From Durusdinium trenchii (Eukaryota > Sar > Dinophyceae > Suessiales > Symbiodiniaceae): a stretch of DNA of 64,000 nt. Each line of letters starts with the position of its first letter. Position 1 is the first letter of the stretch. This document shows, one piece after another, positions 18,282 to 26,199 of this stretch. The stretch spans positions 285,665 to 349,664 of the forward strand of contig CAXAMN010003113.1 in NCBI GenBank assembly GCA_963970005.1, given 5' to 3'. The notes below the pieces were generated by a model that was not told where the DNA came from, did no database searches, and saw nothing but the letters and a program-made list of their open reading frames with translations. The position numbers were made by a program, and so were the translations under genes.

Positions 18282-18728
18282 GTTCCTAGTAGTTAGGCCA
18301 GGAGCCCCTAGTAGCGTCCTTGCTCTCCTAGTACCATGGCCACAAGTCCCTAGTAGCGTTCTTGTTCCTAGTAGTTAGGCCAGGAGCCCCTAGTAGCGTC
18401 TTTGCTCTCCTACTGATATGACCAGGAGCCCTAGTAGCGTTCTTGTCCCTAGTAGTAAGGCCAGGAGCCCCTAGTAGCGTCAAAACAGTTGACATCCCAG
18501 CAGATGGAAATTGAATTGTTCTCCAGCATTTCCTTGGGATTAGTGCTTCAGATCTCTCCAGTGGTTCCTCCTGCTGCGAAGATCAAGGAGTATGGGCAGC
18601 TGCCTGACATTGCGCAGACAGCTTTTCTACTTCCGTGAAATTAGTAACTTAGTAACATAGTAGCGTTCTTGTTCCTAGTAGTAAGGCCAGGAGCCCCTAG
18701 TAGCGTCCTTGTTCCTAGTAGTAAGGTA
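18282..18728. repeat. CTAGTAG minisatellite, about eight units, interrupted
   Basis: Degenerate units of about 40-50 bases built from TTCCTAGTAGTAAGGCCAGG and AGCCCCTAGTAGCGTC run from 18282 to 18480, stop, and resume at 18655-18728. The interruption (18476-18654) is a copied piece of the OTU gene. A related CCTAGTAGC motif set occurs at 62743-62822. Confidence 0.85.
18476..18656 (+). pseudogene. Fragment of the OTU gene inserted in the minisatellite
   Basis: About 175 bases are almost identical to 46629-46806, the exon that carries the catalytic Cys of the OTU domain. At the active-site motif the source codes D-G-N-C-L-F; here one inserted base and one substitution turn the Cys codon into TGA (18512-18514) and shift the frame, so no active product is possible. 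A few other differences occur (GACATTGCG for GACTTTGCA; CCGTGAAATTAG for CCGTGATTAG). Left and right junctions share short homology with the minisatellite (TAGCGTC; AGTAACATAGTAG). Confidence 0.85.
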
Positions 18729-18941
18729 AGTATTGAAGTTTTTTTCATTTGCTCAGCTTTCAGCGATGGACTTGGAGTCATGCTGCCCAACTAGCCTTGA
18801 CGTGTCTGGCACGTGGTCAGCCTTTCAGGACAGATAGGTCTACCAACAAAAGGAATGGCTTGGCAGGGTCGGATCGACCGTGCCATGAGGTTGGTTGTGC
18901 CAGTGTGTCGGTGTGTGTTCTAGTGAGTGTTCTATTTGCAG

Positions 18942-19147
18942 CTGGCATCATCAAGCTTGCGCACCATCTTGCAAGGAGACTCACAAGATAAAGCCTGGCA
19001 AGATGCTTGGGCGTGGGACCTTTGGGCAGGTCTTCACACTGAAGTCGCGAGATGCTTCGATGCAGGACAAGGTTGCCAAGCTTATTCGCGTGGATAGACA
19101 GAGTGCGCATTTCGACAAGCACCAGAGTGCCATTTTCAAAGAGGCGT
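18942..19147 (+). CDS. Protein kinase, exon with the glycine-rich loop
   Basis: After TATTTGCAG| the kinase frame gives KIKPGKMLGRGTFGQVFTL, with the GxGxFGxV nucleotide-binding loop, and DKVAKLIRVD, where AK corresponds to the VAIK-type lysine. It continues to AIFKE at about 19145, where GAG|GCGTGG would be a GC donor. The rest of the N-lobe and the C-lobe are in the next exons. Length and order fit a Ser/Thr kinase. Confidence 0.7.
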
Positions 19148-19729
19148 GGCCTATTTGACTGTTTCGTATGAATCTCCTTCAAGTTGCAAACTATAACAAT
19201 GTGATCCAGACTCGCAAACAAGCGTTGATGGCCGTGTTGCTTTCAAGTTCACTAACAAGCACATCTTTAATTTTTAAATATGTAGCTAGGCTGGCTTTTT
19301 TCCAGACCACGTAGCCACCTTCTTGCTTCCGGAAGACTGGCATCTTTTTGCTCCTGTTTTCCAGTCAGTAAGCGTGTCGGTGGCCAGCCTCAGTGAGGGC
19401 CGGTACCATTGAACCAAGACAAGCCCGGATATCGACGACAAGCGCGGGTGTTTTGGTTTGGCGCGTGTGATATCAAGTCTGGTATGTGTCTGGCTGTAAT
19501 CACACAGGACGGACTGGCATGGGTTTATCATGGAAACGAGTGCATCATGGAAAACGGGCATCACCCGCTCTTTTTTTGGATGGTTGAACTGTGGGAGACT
19601 TGCGATGGATCTGCGTCCGTTTTGAAGTGTCTTCTAGGCACCCTTGCCCTTCTGTTCCATGCCGCTTCTCCAAGCAGGTCAAACACACAAAGTGGTAAAC
19701 CCTCCAGCTTCCAAAGGCTTGACCCAGGC

Positions 19730-19830
19730 TAGACTTGTCGCCGACCAGATGAAATCAAGAAATGGCCTGAAGGAAGCCGAAACGACTGAGTTGCTACGAG
19801 AAACAGCGTTTTGCGAGGGTCAACAATTTT
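19730..19830 (+). CDS. Protein kinase, probable alphaC-helix exon
   Basis: Following GACCCAG| the frame ARLVADQMKSRNGLKEAE and TTELLRETAFCEG resembles the alphaC region of kinases (E-x-x-x-LLRE before the HPNI motif). The next exon starts just before GHPNICSLDDVY, which supports the order. The donor was not resolved, and the frame closes at 19848. Confidence 0.45.
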
Positions 19831-19953
19831 CGGATCCCCCTGTTTGGTGACCAGTCTTTGCTGCGGCTAACATAGGTCGAGACCTCAAAGCAGAGCTGAA
19901 TCGTTCCGAGCCTTCGTCTTTAGTGAGTGTGACTACGTTTGCTGCCCAGCCAG

Positions 19954-20685
19954 GTCTACGCTCTTCAAACAATGGCTGGTCACCCGAACATTTGCAGCCT
20001 GGACGATGTATATGCTGATGAGACTGTCTATGCACTGTTGTTGTCAAGGTGCTTTTGCAACCTCCAGTCTTTCATTGGCACAGCAGGTCCTTCCTCGTGC
20101 GATGCGCAGGGCTCCATAACGCAGAACCTGGCACATGGGATTGGGCATATGCATCGACATTTCATCCTTCACCGCGACCTCAAGCCGTCGAATGTGCTTT
20201 TGCGCCTGGACGGCCTCACTCTACAAGCACAGGTAGCAGACTTTGGCAGTTGCGCAGTGTTGACGGCGCCAGCAAAGCTCCCAAGTGCTTGGCAAGAGGC
20301 CGGCATGAAGATGACCGAGGTGGTCACAACGTATAATTACGGCGCCCCAGAGATCTTTTTAGAGAACGGCTTTGCTCGCTATTGCTTCGCGTCTGACATT
20401 TGGTCTTTGGCGCTCATTGTGGCAGAGATCGGTGAAGGAAAGCCAATCGTGAGTCCGATGAGCAAATTGGGGCCTGAGACGCACAAGAAAGTCCTTGAAC
20501 AGACATCGGCCTATGTACACGACTTGTCTACTGACTTGTCTTTGCAGACTCCCTGCGAGAGTCAGCATCACACCCTGGTTAGATTCATTCGTGAAGGTTT
20601 GGATAGTGACCCTTCCCAGAGGATGAGCGCGCAGACCCTGCACTACAATTTGACAATGGTGCGTGGGAAGTCTGAGCAGGCAGGG
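19954..20685 (+). CDS. Ser/Thr protein kinase, main catalytic exon
   Basis: The exon starts after GCCCAGCCAG|GTC and stays open for 244 codons. It contains GHPNICSLDDVY (end of the N-lobe), HRDLKPSNVLL (catalytic loop, Asp and Asn both present; Lys in the K-P position as in Ser/Thr kinases), VADFGSCAVL (DFG), TTYNYGAPEIFL (activation segment end with APE), ASDIWSLALIVAEI (subdomain IX) and DSDPSQRMSAQTLH (subdomain XI Arg). All key catalytic residues are there, so activity is plausible. It ends SEQAG| before GTGCTGAC in phase 0, which joins in frame to the repeated 54-bp exons downstream. Substrate and pathway unknown; the CMGC-like TxYNYGAPE spacing is suggestive only. Confidence 0.85.
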
Positions 20686-20826
20686 GTGCTGACATGCATT
20701 GTGACCAAGGTCTTTCAACAAAAACGATTTAAACCCCAATGCTTTGTGCCAATGTTTGGTGTTTTCAGAAGAAGACACCGGGCATAGAAAACACAAGGTC
20801 CGGTGTATTTCGTTGGCCATACGCAG

Positions 20827-20880
20827 GGGGGCAGCGAGAAGACGCCTTCGAAGAAGACACCGCATCCTGATGAACGGCAG
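20827..20880 (+). CDS. Kinase tail, repeat exon 1
   Basis: 54 bases, phase 0, after CATACGCAG|. Codes GGSEKTPSKKTPHPDERQ, the most divergent unit. The donor is CAG|GTCCTC. Confidence 0.6.
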
Positions 20881-21150
20881 GTCCTCCACACAGTTCCGGT
20901 TGTTCAGCAAGTGCTGTTGATACATCCTTTTTTTGTGGGCGTTTATCAATAAGTGCTGTCAATACTTCTGTGGACATGTGTTGCTGGACTAACGACCCAT
21001 GTCTCATTCTTTTCTCGTGTGGTATGTGTGGTCTTTAGCATTATTTCGTGAAAAGCAAGGGAGAGTCAGGGAGAGTTGCCATTTTGGTCCAGTTCAGGCG
21101 TGGGGCCAACATAGCGCAAGGTTCTTCGGTGTATGCCGTTGGCCACGCAG

Positions 21151-21204
21151 GAGAGCGCCGAGAAGTTGCCTTTGAGGAAGGAGCAAGCTCATGATGAACG
21201 GAAG
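21151..21204 (+). CDS. Kinase tail, repeat exon 2
   Basis: 54 bases between CCACGCAG| and |GTGCTCC; codes ESAEKLPLRKEQAHDERK. Confidence 0.6.
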
Positions 21205-21496
21205 GTGCTCCGACAGATCGCATGTTTCTCCCATGTCGTAGATGGTGTCCGAGAGAGAGACACAGAGAGAGAGAGAGAGACAAAGCAGAGGGTTTGTCTT
21301 TTCAGGGCCAAGGGTCCAACAGTAACACCACACAAGTAACACAAGGTTCTGTGTGATTCGCTGGCCATGCAGAGAAGCTCCACGCAATTCCTTTGTGGTG
21401 GGCGTTTAGCTTGTGCTGTTGATATATGTCTATGAAATGCTTTTCCCACGTCGCAGATGGTGTCAATGTCTAATGTGCGGCTCGCTGGCCATGCAG

Positions 21497-21550
21497 GAGA
21501 GCGCCGAGAAGCTACCTTTGGGGAAGGAGGAGCATGCTGATGTACCCAAG
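21497..21550 (+). CDS. Kinase tail, repeat exon 4
   Basis: 54 bases between CCATGCAG| and |GTGTTGCC; codes ESAEKLPLGKEEHADVPK. A third unit just upstream (acceptor at 21372) has lost almost all of its exon by deletion. Confidence 0.6.
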
Positions 21551-21744
21551 GTGTTGCCTTTTCAATGGTGGTGTTTAACAAGTGCTGTAGTTACTGCGGA
21601 CATGTTTTGGTGGACCAACGACCGATCACATGCTTTTTCACGTCGCAGATGGTGTTGTTTGTTGGGAGAGAGAGAGAGAGAGAGAGAGCACGGGGGAAGG
21701 AACCCACGTAACACGAGGTTCTGTGTGTGTCTCTGTCCACGCAG

Positions 21745-21798
21745 GAGAGCGCCGAGAAGCCACCTCTGGGGGAGGAGCAGCATCCTGATGTACCCAAG
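21745..21798 (+). CDS. Kinase tail, repeat exon 5
   Basis: 54 bases between CCACGCAG| and |GTGTTTC; codes ESAEKPPLGEEQHPDVPK, close to the consensus. Its flanking introns carry a (GA)n run and are nearly identical to those of exon 6, marking a recent duplication. Confidence 0.65.
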
Positions 21799-21987
21799 GT
21801 GTTTCTTTGCAATGGTGGTGTGTAGGAAGTGCTGTAGTTACTGCGGACATGTTTTGGTGGACCAACGACCGATCACATGCTTTTTCGTGTCGCAGATGGT
21901 GTCGTTTGTTGAGAGAGAGAGAGAGAGAGCACGGGGGAAGGAACCCACATAACACGAGGTTCTGTGTGTGTCTCTGTGGCCACGCAG

Positions 21988-22038
21988 GAGAGCGCCGAGA
22001 AGCCACCTCTGGAGGAGCAGCGTCCTGATGTACCCAAG
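21988..22038 (+). CDS. Kinase tail, repeat exon 6
   Basis: 51 bases, one codon shorter than the others but still in frame; codes ESAEKPPLEEQRPDVPK. Near-copy of exon 5 with its introns. Confidence 0.65.
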
Positions 22039-22217
22039 GTGCTCCAAACAATTCCTTTGCGGTCGGTGTTTAGCAGGCGCTGTTGATACGTCTGTGCAAC
22101 TATATAAGTCGGTGGCTTCACCAATTCAATGCTCAGGTGTTTGGCTTGAAAAACAGCGCCTATTTTTTTGGCGGGTTCCGCTTGCACAAGCTCTGGTGTT
22201 TTTCGTTTGCCATGCAG

Positions 22218-22271
22218 GCGGGCGCCGAGAAGACGCCCTCAGAGAAGAGGCAGCATCCTGATGAACCCAAG
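22218..22271 (+). CDS. Kinase tail, repeat exon 7
   Basis: 54 bases between CCATGCAG| and |GTGCTTC; codes AGAEKTPSEKRQHPDEPK. Confidence 0.6.
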
Positions 22272-22472
22272 GTGCTTCACACACTTCCATCACGGATGTT
22301 GCTCAGCAAGTGATGTTGATGTTTCCGTGGACGTTAGTTGCTAGACCAAGAGTCAGATCTCTTTTCCCGTGTTTCTTGCGCTGCAGTTGGTCTTTGATCT
22401 GTCTCGAGTCCCGAGAAAAGAGGTGTATTTCATCTATGTAGGTCCGCTCGGTGTATGAGTGTGGCCATGCAG

Positions 22473-22526
22473 GAGAGTGACGAGAAGGTGCCTTTGGGGA
22501 AGACGCAGCATCCTGATGAACCCAAG
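22473..22526 (+). CDS. Kinase tail, repeat exon 8, abnormal donor
   Basis: 54 bases; codes ESDEKVPLGKTQHPDEPK. The acceptor CCATGCAG| is normal, but the donor position reads AAG|ATCTTCC where its sisters have AAG|GTGCTTC, so the first intron base is A. The exon could be skipped, or the flanking intron retained. Confidence 0.55.
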
Positions 22527-22678
22527 ATCTTCCACACAGTTCCTTTTTGGCCAATGTTTAGCAAGGAAGTGCTGTGGACATGTGTTGCTGGACCAATGCG
22601 ACAGTTCTCATGCTTTTCCTGTCCCTTTTTGGTCGCTTGGGGGCCGACATAAGGTTCGAACTGTCGCTGGCCATGCAG

Positions 22679-22777
22679 GAAAGCGCCGAGAAGCTGCCTC
22701 TGGGGAAGAGGAACAAACCTGCACCGTTGCCTCAGGCCAGCTCTCGCGGATTGTGGTATACGTGGGCTTCTTCGTGA
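22679..22777 (+). CDS. Kinase tail, last repeat exon
   Basis: Starts as the others (ESAEKLPLGKRNKPAPLP) but has no donor after 54 bases and reads on to QASSRGLWYTWASS and a stop at 22775-22777. Alternatively TTGTG|GTATACG serves as a donor to the Lys/Glu-rich exon that follows at about 22823. Confidence 0.5.
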   Translation, partial: ESAEKLPLGKRNKPAPLPQASSRGLWYTWASS

Positions 22778-22781
22778 TTTG

Positions 22782-23275
22782 ATGGAGGAAGTTTTGGGTG
22801 TTGATGACCAACTGTCACTCCAGGCAGTCAAGCTGGAGGATGTCAAACTTGAGATTCCGAGCGATTCTGAACGTCAGAGGGAGCGCGCGAAGGCCAGGCC
22901 TGGAATTGTCAGAACATATCACGATCGGTGGGCATGTTTACAGAAAGGAGCTGCCGTTGTCTTGTGGGCACTAACTTGTTGCGCCGGGTGAAGAAAACTG
23001 AAGTAGGAAGGGCTCCCTCTGAATTCTTGGGCCACTCATTCAGAACAGCTGAATGCCAGGCCAGAAAGCGATTGAGAAGATCAAGAAGCGTTTCCGATCG
23101 TGTGGAGAAGCCGGCAAAGCAGAGGAAGCGGCCCAAGTGTTTTGATCCTCGCTTTCACTCGAATGGGCCGAGCTTGGTGCCGAGATCTCCAAGCAGCCCA
23201 AGCACAAGGCAAAGGGCCCATGTGTATTCACGCCTGTATATGGACTGCGCTCAAACAGCCTAAAAACATAAGGTT
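22782..23275 (+). CDS. Lys/Glu- and Arg-rich exons after the kinase array
   Basis: The frame from ATG 22782 codes VKLEDVKLEIPSDSERQR and ERAKARPGIVRTYHDRW; a CTCCAG|GCA acceptor at 22823 would let it follow the kinase tail. Further on, KKTEVGRAPSEFLGHSF and a basic RKRLRRSRSVSDRVEKP segment lie in another frame. In a third, PGQKAIEKIKKRFRSCGEAG and, after an in-frame TGA at 23143-23145, SLEWAELGAEISKQPKHKAK run to a stop at 23275. Which frame is used where cannot be decided by eye. No domain recognised. Confidence 0.35.
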
Positions 23276-23397
23276 GGAGATGTGTTCTTAAGTCTTCGTT
23301 TAGAAGCGGGCCCCCAGCAGACTGATGGTGATACAGCAAGGCAGCGCTAGATTGGCGCTAGGTTGGCGCTATAGGTTACTATGTTTCTTCATAACAG
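23276..23397. repeat. Short GCGCTAG repeats
   Basis: GCGCTAGATTGGCGCTAGG followed by TTGGCGCTATAGG (23344-23375); related TGCGCTAGCATCGCGCTAG units recur at 23583-23622 inside the following exon. AGAAGCGGGCCCCCA occurs at 23299 and again at 23878. Confidence 0.6.
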
Positions 23398-23724
23398 GAT
23401 AAGCAAGCAGGGAAAAGAAGAAACAAGCAGAGAGCAGGAAAAAGAATAAGCAAGACAACAAAAAGGAAAAAACAGAAGAAGAACAAGAAGAAGAAGAAGA
23501 ATGCGAAACAAGAAGAAGACAAGCAAGCAGGATGGACGACCCGAAGAGAACCTGACAGGATAAAGAAATCGACGGATATTTTTGCGCTAGGCTGGCGCTG
23601 GATCTGCGCTAGCATCGCGCTAGACGACGGTCCATTTCTTGACCATCTGCCCATCCAGCACCCAAATCTTTTGAGTCAGCTCTTACGTCCTTCCTGTGTC
23701 GTTCTGAAGATTTCTGAGAACTAA
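23398..23724 (+). CDS. Lys-rich exon without its own ATG
   Basis: After CATAACAG| the frame is open for 108 codons to TAA at 23722-23724. It starts with a very basic Lys/Gln/Arg stretch (TTKRKKQKKNKKKKKNAKQ) that resembles nucleolar or nuclear targeting tails and then becomes an ordinary mixed sequence: STDIFALGWRWICASIAL, DDGPFLDHLPIQHPNLL, SQLLRPSCVVLKISEN. There is no Met at the start, so it is only meaningful as an internal or last exon. A chance purine tract explains the basic part but not the following 55 residues. Function unknown. Confidence 0.4.
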   Translation, partial: DKQAGKRRNKQRAGKRISKTTKRKKQKKNKKKKKNAKQEEDKQAGWTTRREPDRIKKSTDIFALGWRWICASIALDDGPFLDHLPIQHPNLLSQLLRPSCVVLKISEN

Positions 23725-23725
23725 A

Positions 23726-23973
23726 AATTGGAAACAACTGCAGAAGTCGAGCAGCAGCAGTAGCAGCAGCAACAACAGCTCCAGCAGCTCAAAGACACCT
23801 CTCACAATTTTTGCAGTTGACATGCCTTCATGCTTAACATCCCTGTGGTTTGAGTGCGGTTGGAGTTTAAGGAGAATTAGAAGCGGGCCCCCATGGAATT
23901 GCGATGAGTGCACCATTTTGGGCAACCTATTCCCTGTCTCTGCGCAGCACCATAGAAGTGTTGACCGCAATTA
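23726..23973 (+). CDS. Possible exon: poly-Ser then Cys/Trp-containing segment
   Basis: An open frame of about 80 codons: WKQLQKSSSSSSSSNNSS (from CAG/AGC repeats), then TIFAVDMPSCLTSLWFECGW and GPPWNCDECTILGNLF, ending before TTAATTAATT. The C-x2-C pair and Trp content are protein-like, but the frame overlaps the CAG repeat. Weak call. Confidence 0.25.
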
Positions 23974-23974
23974 A

Positions 23975-24420
23975 TTAATTGTAGGTATATATACATATAT
24001 ATATATATGTACTGCTTTGCCGTTGTCGAACGGTTTCAGAACTGCACCACACACCCTGTCTTCAGCAGTGGCGTCCACGTTCGCAAATGGTGGCCAAGCA
24101 TCAACCGCCCTCTAAACTGTACATACCCAAACTCCAAGCGACGCTCCAGCGGTAAGGCAGCGACAACACAATTTGATCGTTAGTGACGGGCTTTATTCCA
24201 CAACTTTTGACCGGCCCTGTGAATGGTGGTCTAGAAAGGTTTGTATTTACATCTAGGAAGTTAGGTTTCATTTCGAAGTGTACAGACCCGACCGAAGTTG
24301 GACTTTCGAAAGTTAGTCAGTGTTGATTCAGTGTTGATCATGGAAACACCCAACTTGGTCACCCGTTGTCCGCCTGTAGAGTTTTAGAAGGTCTTTTTTG
24401 AGGATGTTCTATTTTCAGGG
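23975..24420. other. AT microsatellite and spacer
   Basis: TATATACATATATATATATA at about 23987-24009, then unique sequence with no coding signal. Confidence 0.5.
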
Positions 24421-24764
24421 CCCAGGAAGCCTTGAAAGCCAGACTCGACGCCGGTTGGAGTTCAAGTTCTTATGGCACGACGCTGAACAACTCGATTCGT
24501 TGTACTTGCGCCCATCACTCGACCAGGCGCTGCCAGGATGAAGTTCGGGAGAGGTGCTTACGCCGGCTGTACGTGTCAACGTGCACATCTGTGTTCGATG
24601 CATGGTTGGCTCTCAAAGTCGAAGAGACAGGAGCAAACTACACATTACAGTGGGATATTCAGGGGCTTTCTCCAATGTCCTGTCATTTTGTGGAGGCGCG
24701 CGCAGAAAGGCAAGTTCAGGAAGGCAGCGAAGAGGCTTCTGGTGTTTCTAGGGGGTCTTCATGA
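24420..24764 (+). CDS. Orphan exon(s), unknown protein
   Basis: Two overlapping frames look protein-like. One reads ALKARLDAGWSSSSYGTT and CLRRLYVSTCTSVFDAWLAL; the other RRLEFKFLWHDAEQLDSLYL followed by RPSLDQALPG and a stop. TTTTCAG|GGCCC at 24419 is a good acceptor. They could be one exon with a frameshift or two alternatives. Nothing recognised. Confidence 0.3.
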   Translation, partial: AQEALKARLDAGWSSSSYGTTLNNSIRCTCAHHSTRRCQDEVRERCLRRLYVSTCTSVFDAWLALKVEETGANYTLQWDIQGLSPMSCHFVEARAERQVQEGSEEASGVSRGSS

Positions 24765-25330
24765 GAAGGAAGATTCAGAAGTGAGTCTAGCTGCAGGGGG
24801 ACTCGGTCACGAGATCTTGGGCAGTTTTGTTTTTGGCGGGTGGCAAGATGAATTTTTGTTTCGACGGGGTTGTTGCATTGAAGCGCAGGCAGGCTTTGCT
24901 GCAGACATGCTTTGCGCAGCGTGAATTTCGCAACAGATTTTTTCATGCCCGTTGTTCGCAATTGCCTGTCGTTTGGTTCTGTGGCCGCAACCAATGTTTG
25001 GATGGTTGTGGCTCTGTGGGTGAGGACCCCGGTTCAATGGTTCATGGTTCAGCGTTGTGACCCCGCTGTGAGGCGCGAAAGAAAAGCTGGTTCGATGAAA
25101 ACAGAAGACAGGCTGGTATATGTGCTTCTTCGGAGGCCAAACTTGTTTAGCTAGGGGGGGCCATGGAACCCAAATCTTCACGGGTTCAGGCTCAGGTTCA
25201 CATTGTTACGCCATAGAATATATTTCAGTATCATGTGTGGGCATCCCCCGGATGTGACTCAGGAGGCGCGAGTGGAAAGCTGAATCGAGCAGATCTGTCA
25301 GGTCTCAAAGAAGTCATGAAAACACAATTG
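24765..25330. other. Spacer with short competing frames
   Basis: Several short frames on both strands (for example around 24807-25181) contradict each other, and none is convincing. Confidence 0.3.
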
Positions 25331-25360
25331 TGACAAGGAAAGCTCAAGCAAGGCAGCGCG

Positions 25361-25735
25361 TTGTCCGATGCATTTGGGGTAGCTTTTTTGTCGCCTGCGA
25401 CTGCTGGCAGGCCGCTGAAAGCGCAGGGGCCAACTCAACGTGTGAGGGGTAAGTGCCAGATGGACACATGGTTTCAGGTGACCTTGGAGGCTGATGGGCC
25501 ACTTGTGAAGTCAGATGTGGAGAGTGCTCTGCAAGCTCGGTTGGATTCGAGACAGTGCCCTTTCAGCCAGTTCCATTGGGAAGGGGACGTGCTGATGTTG
25601 CGATGGAAGCGGAAGAGCACAGAGAAGAAAGCTGCATTTACCTTTGTCCGAGCACATGTTGTGAAGAAGTTGCAGTTGACTGGCTGGCATGTGACTCGAA
25701 GTCATTGCCCTGCCAGAGTCCCGGATGTTGACTAG
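25361..25735 (+). CDS. Orphan exon, small mixed alpha/beta-like protein
   Basis: The frame is open to TAG at 25733-25735. From about codon 30 it reads CQMDTWFQVTLEADGPLV, KSDVESALQARLDSRQCP, FSQFHWEGDVLMLRWKRK and FVRAHVVKKLQLTGWHV: even charge distribution and several Trp. TGTGAGGGGTAAGTGCC inside suggests the coding part could begin after an intron. No family recognised. It stands alone between the kinase gene and the big satellite. Confidence 0.45.
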   Translation: MSDAFGVAFLSPATAGRPLKAQGPTQRVRGKCQMDTWFQVTLEADGPLVKSDVESALQARLDSRQCPFSQFHWEGDVLMLRWKRKSTEKKAAFTFVRAHVVKKLQLTGWHVTRSHCPARVPDVD

Positions 25736-26182
25736 TCAGCATATTTGTAGGGGCGCGTAGGGGCGCTGCGCTCTGTAACAATGAAACACGGATGTTAAAA
25801 CTTATACAGCTGTCATACAACTGTCCACACGTCACAGTTTCTTGTGAGAAGCGCAGTGAGTTGTGTTTTTTGGGTGGGATGACTTGCTCCAAAGTCAAAG
25901 AGGGGAAAGAAAGCAGGCCGAAGACAGCCGACTGTGCCTCTTTTGAAGCAGCCTTGCCTGGAGATGCCGTTTGTAGGCTAGATGCTGGACCAAGGCTAGT
26001 AATTACTATATATATATATATATAGTTATAGGTATATTTTTGACAATCTGCCCATTTCTCGCAAAGCGATGGTTGATTTTGCCAAGCCCCGGCCAGGAGT
26101 ATACATATACCGAACTAATCCTCAGGAACACACCGTCCCCGTTCCGCTCACGCTCACGTTCTCGGTCGTTGGCAGATTTGGT
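25736..26182. other. Spacer leading into the satellite
   Basis: Contains (TA)n at about 26007-26025 and TAGGGGCGCGTAGGGGCGC at about 25748. No gene. Confidence 0.4.
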
Positions 26183-26199
26183 TTAGGTGATATATTGCC

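Larger units (their letters stand above)
20827..22777 (+). repeat. Tandem exon-intron array, nine units
   Basis: Units of about 210-350 bases, each made of a 54-bp (once 51-bp) exon and an intron starting GTG and ending GGCCA(C/T)GCAG. Exon starts are 20827, 21151, (21373, deleted), 21497, 21745, 21988, 22218, 22473 and 22679. All exons lack stops and have both borders in phase 0, so any number can be spliced without a frame change. Introns of the middle units contain GAGAGAGA runs and a GTCGCAGATGGTGT block. The product would be a tail of eight Lys/Glu/Pro repeats on the kinase. Confidence 0.85.

Noticed and set aside
22648..22665. GGTTCGAA resembling a tRNA T-arm
   Set aside because: No cloverleaf can be formed; it lies in an intron of the kinase array.
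20818..22720. CRISPR-like interpretation of the evenly spaced short repeats
   Set aside because: Repeats have coding frames and splice borders, spacers are related to each other, and the organism is eukaryotic.
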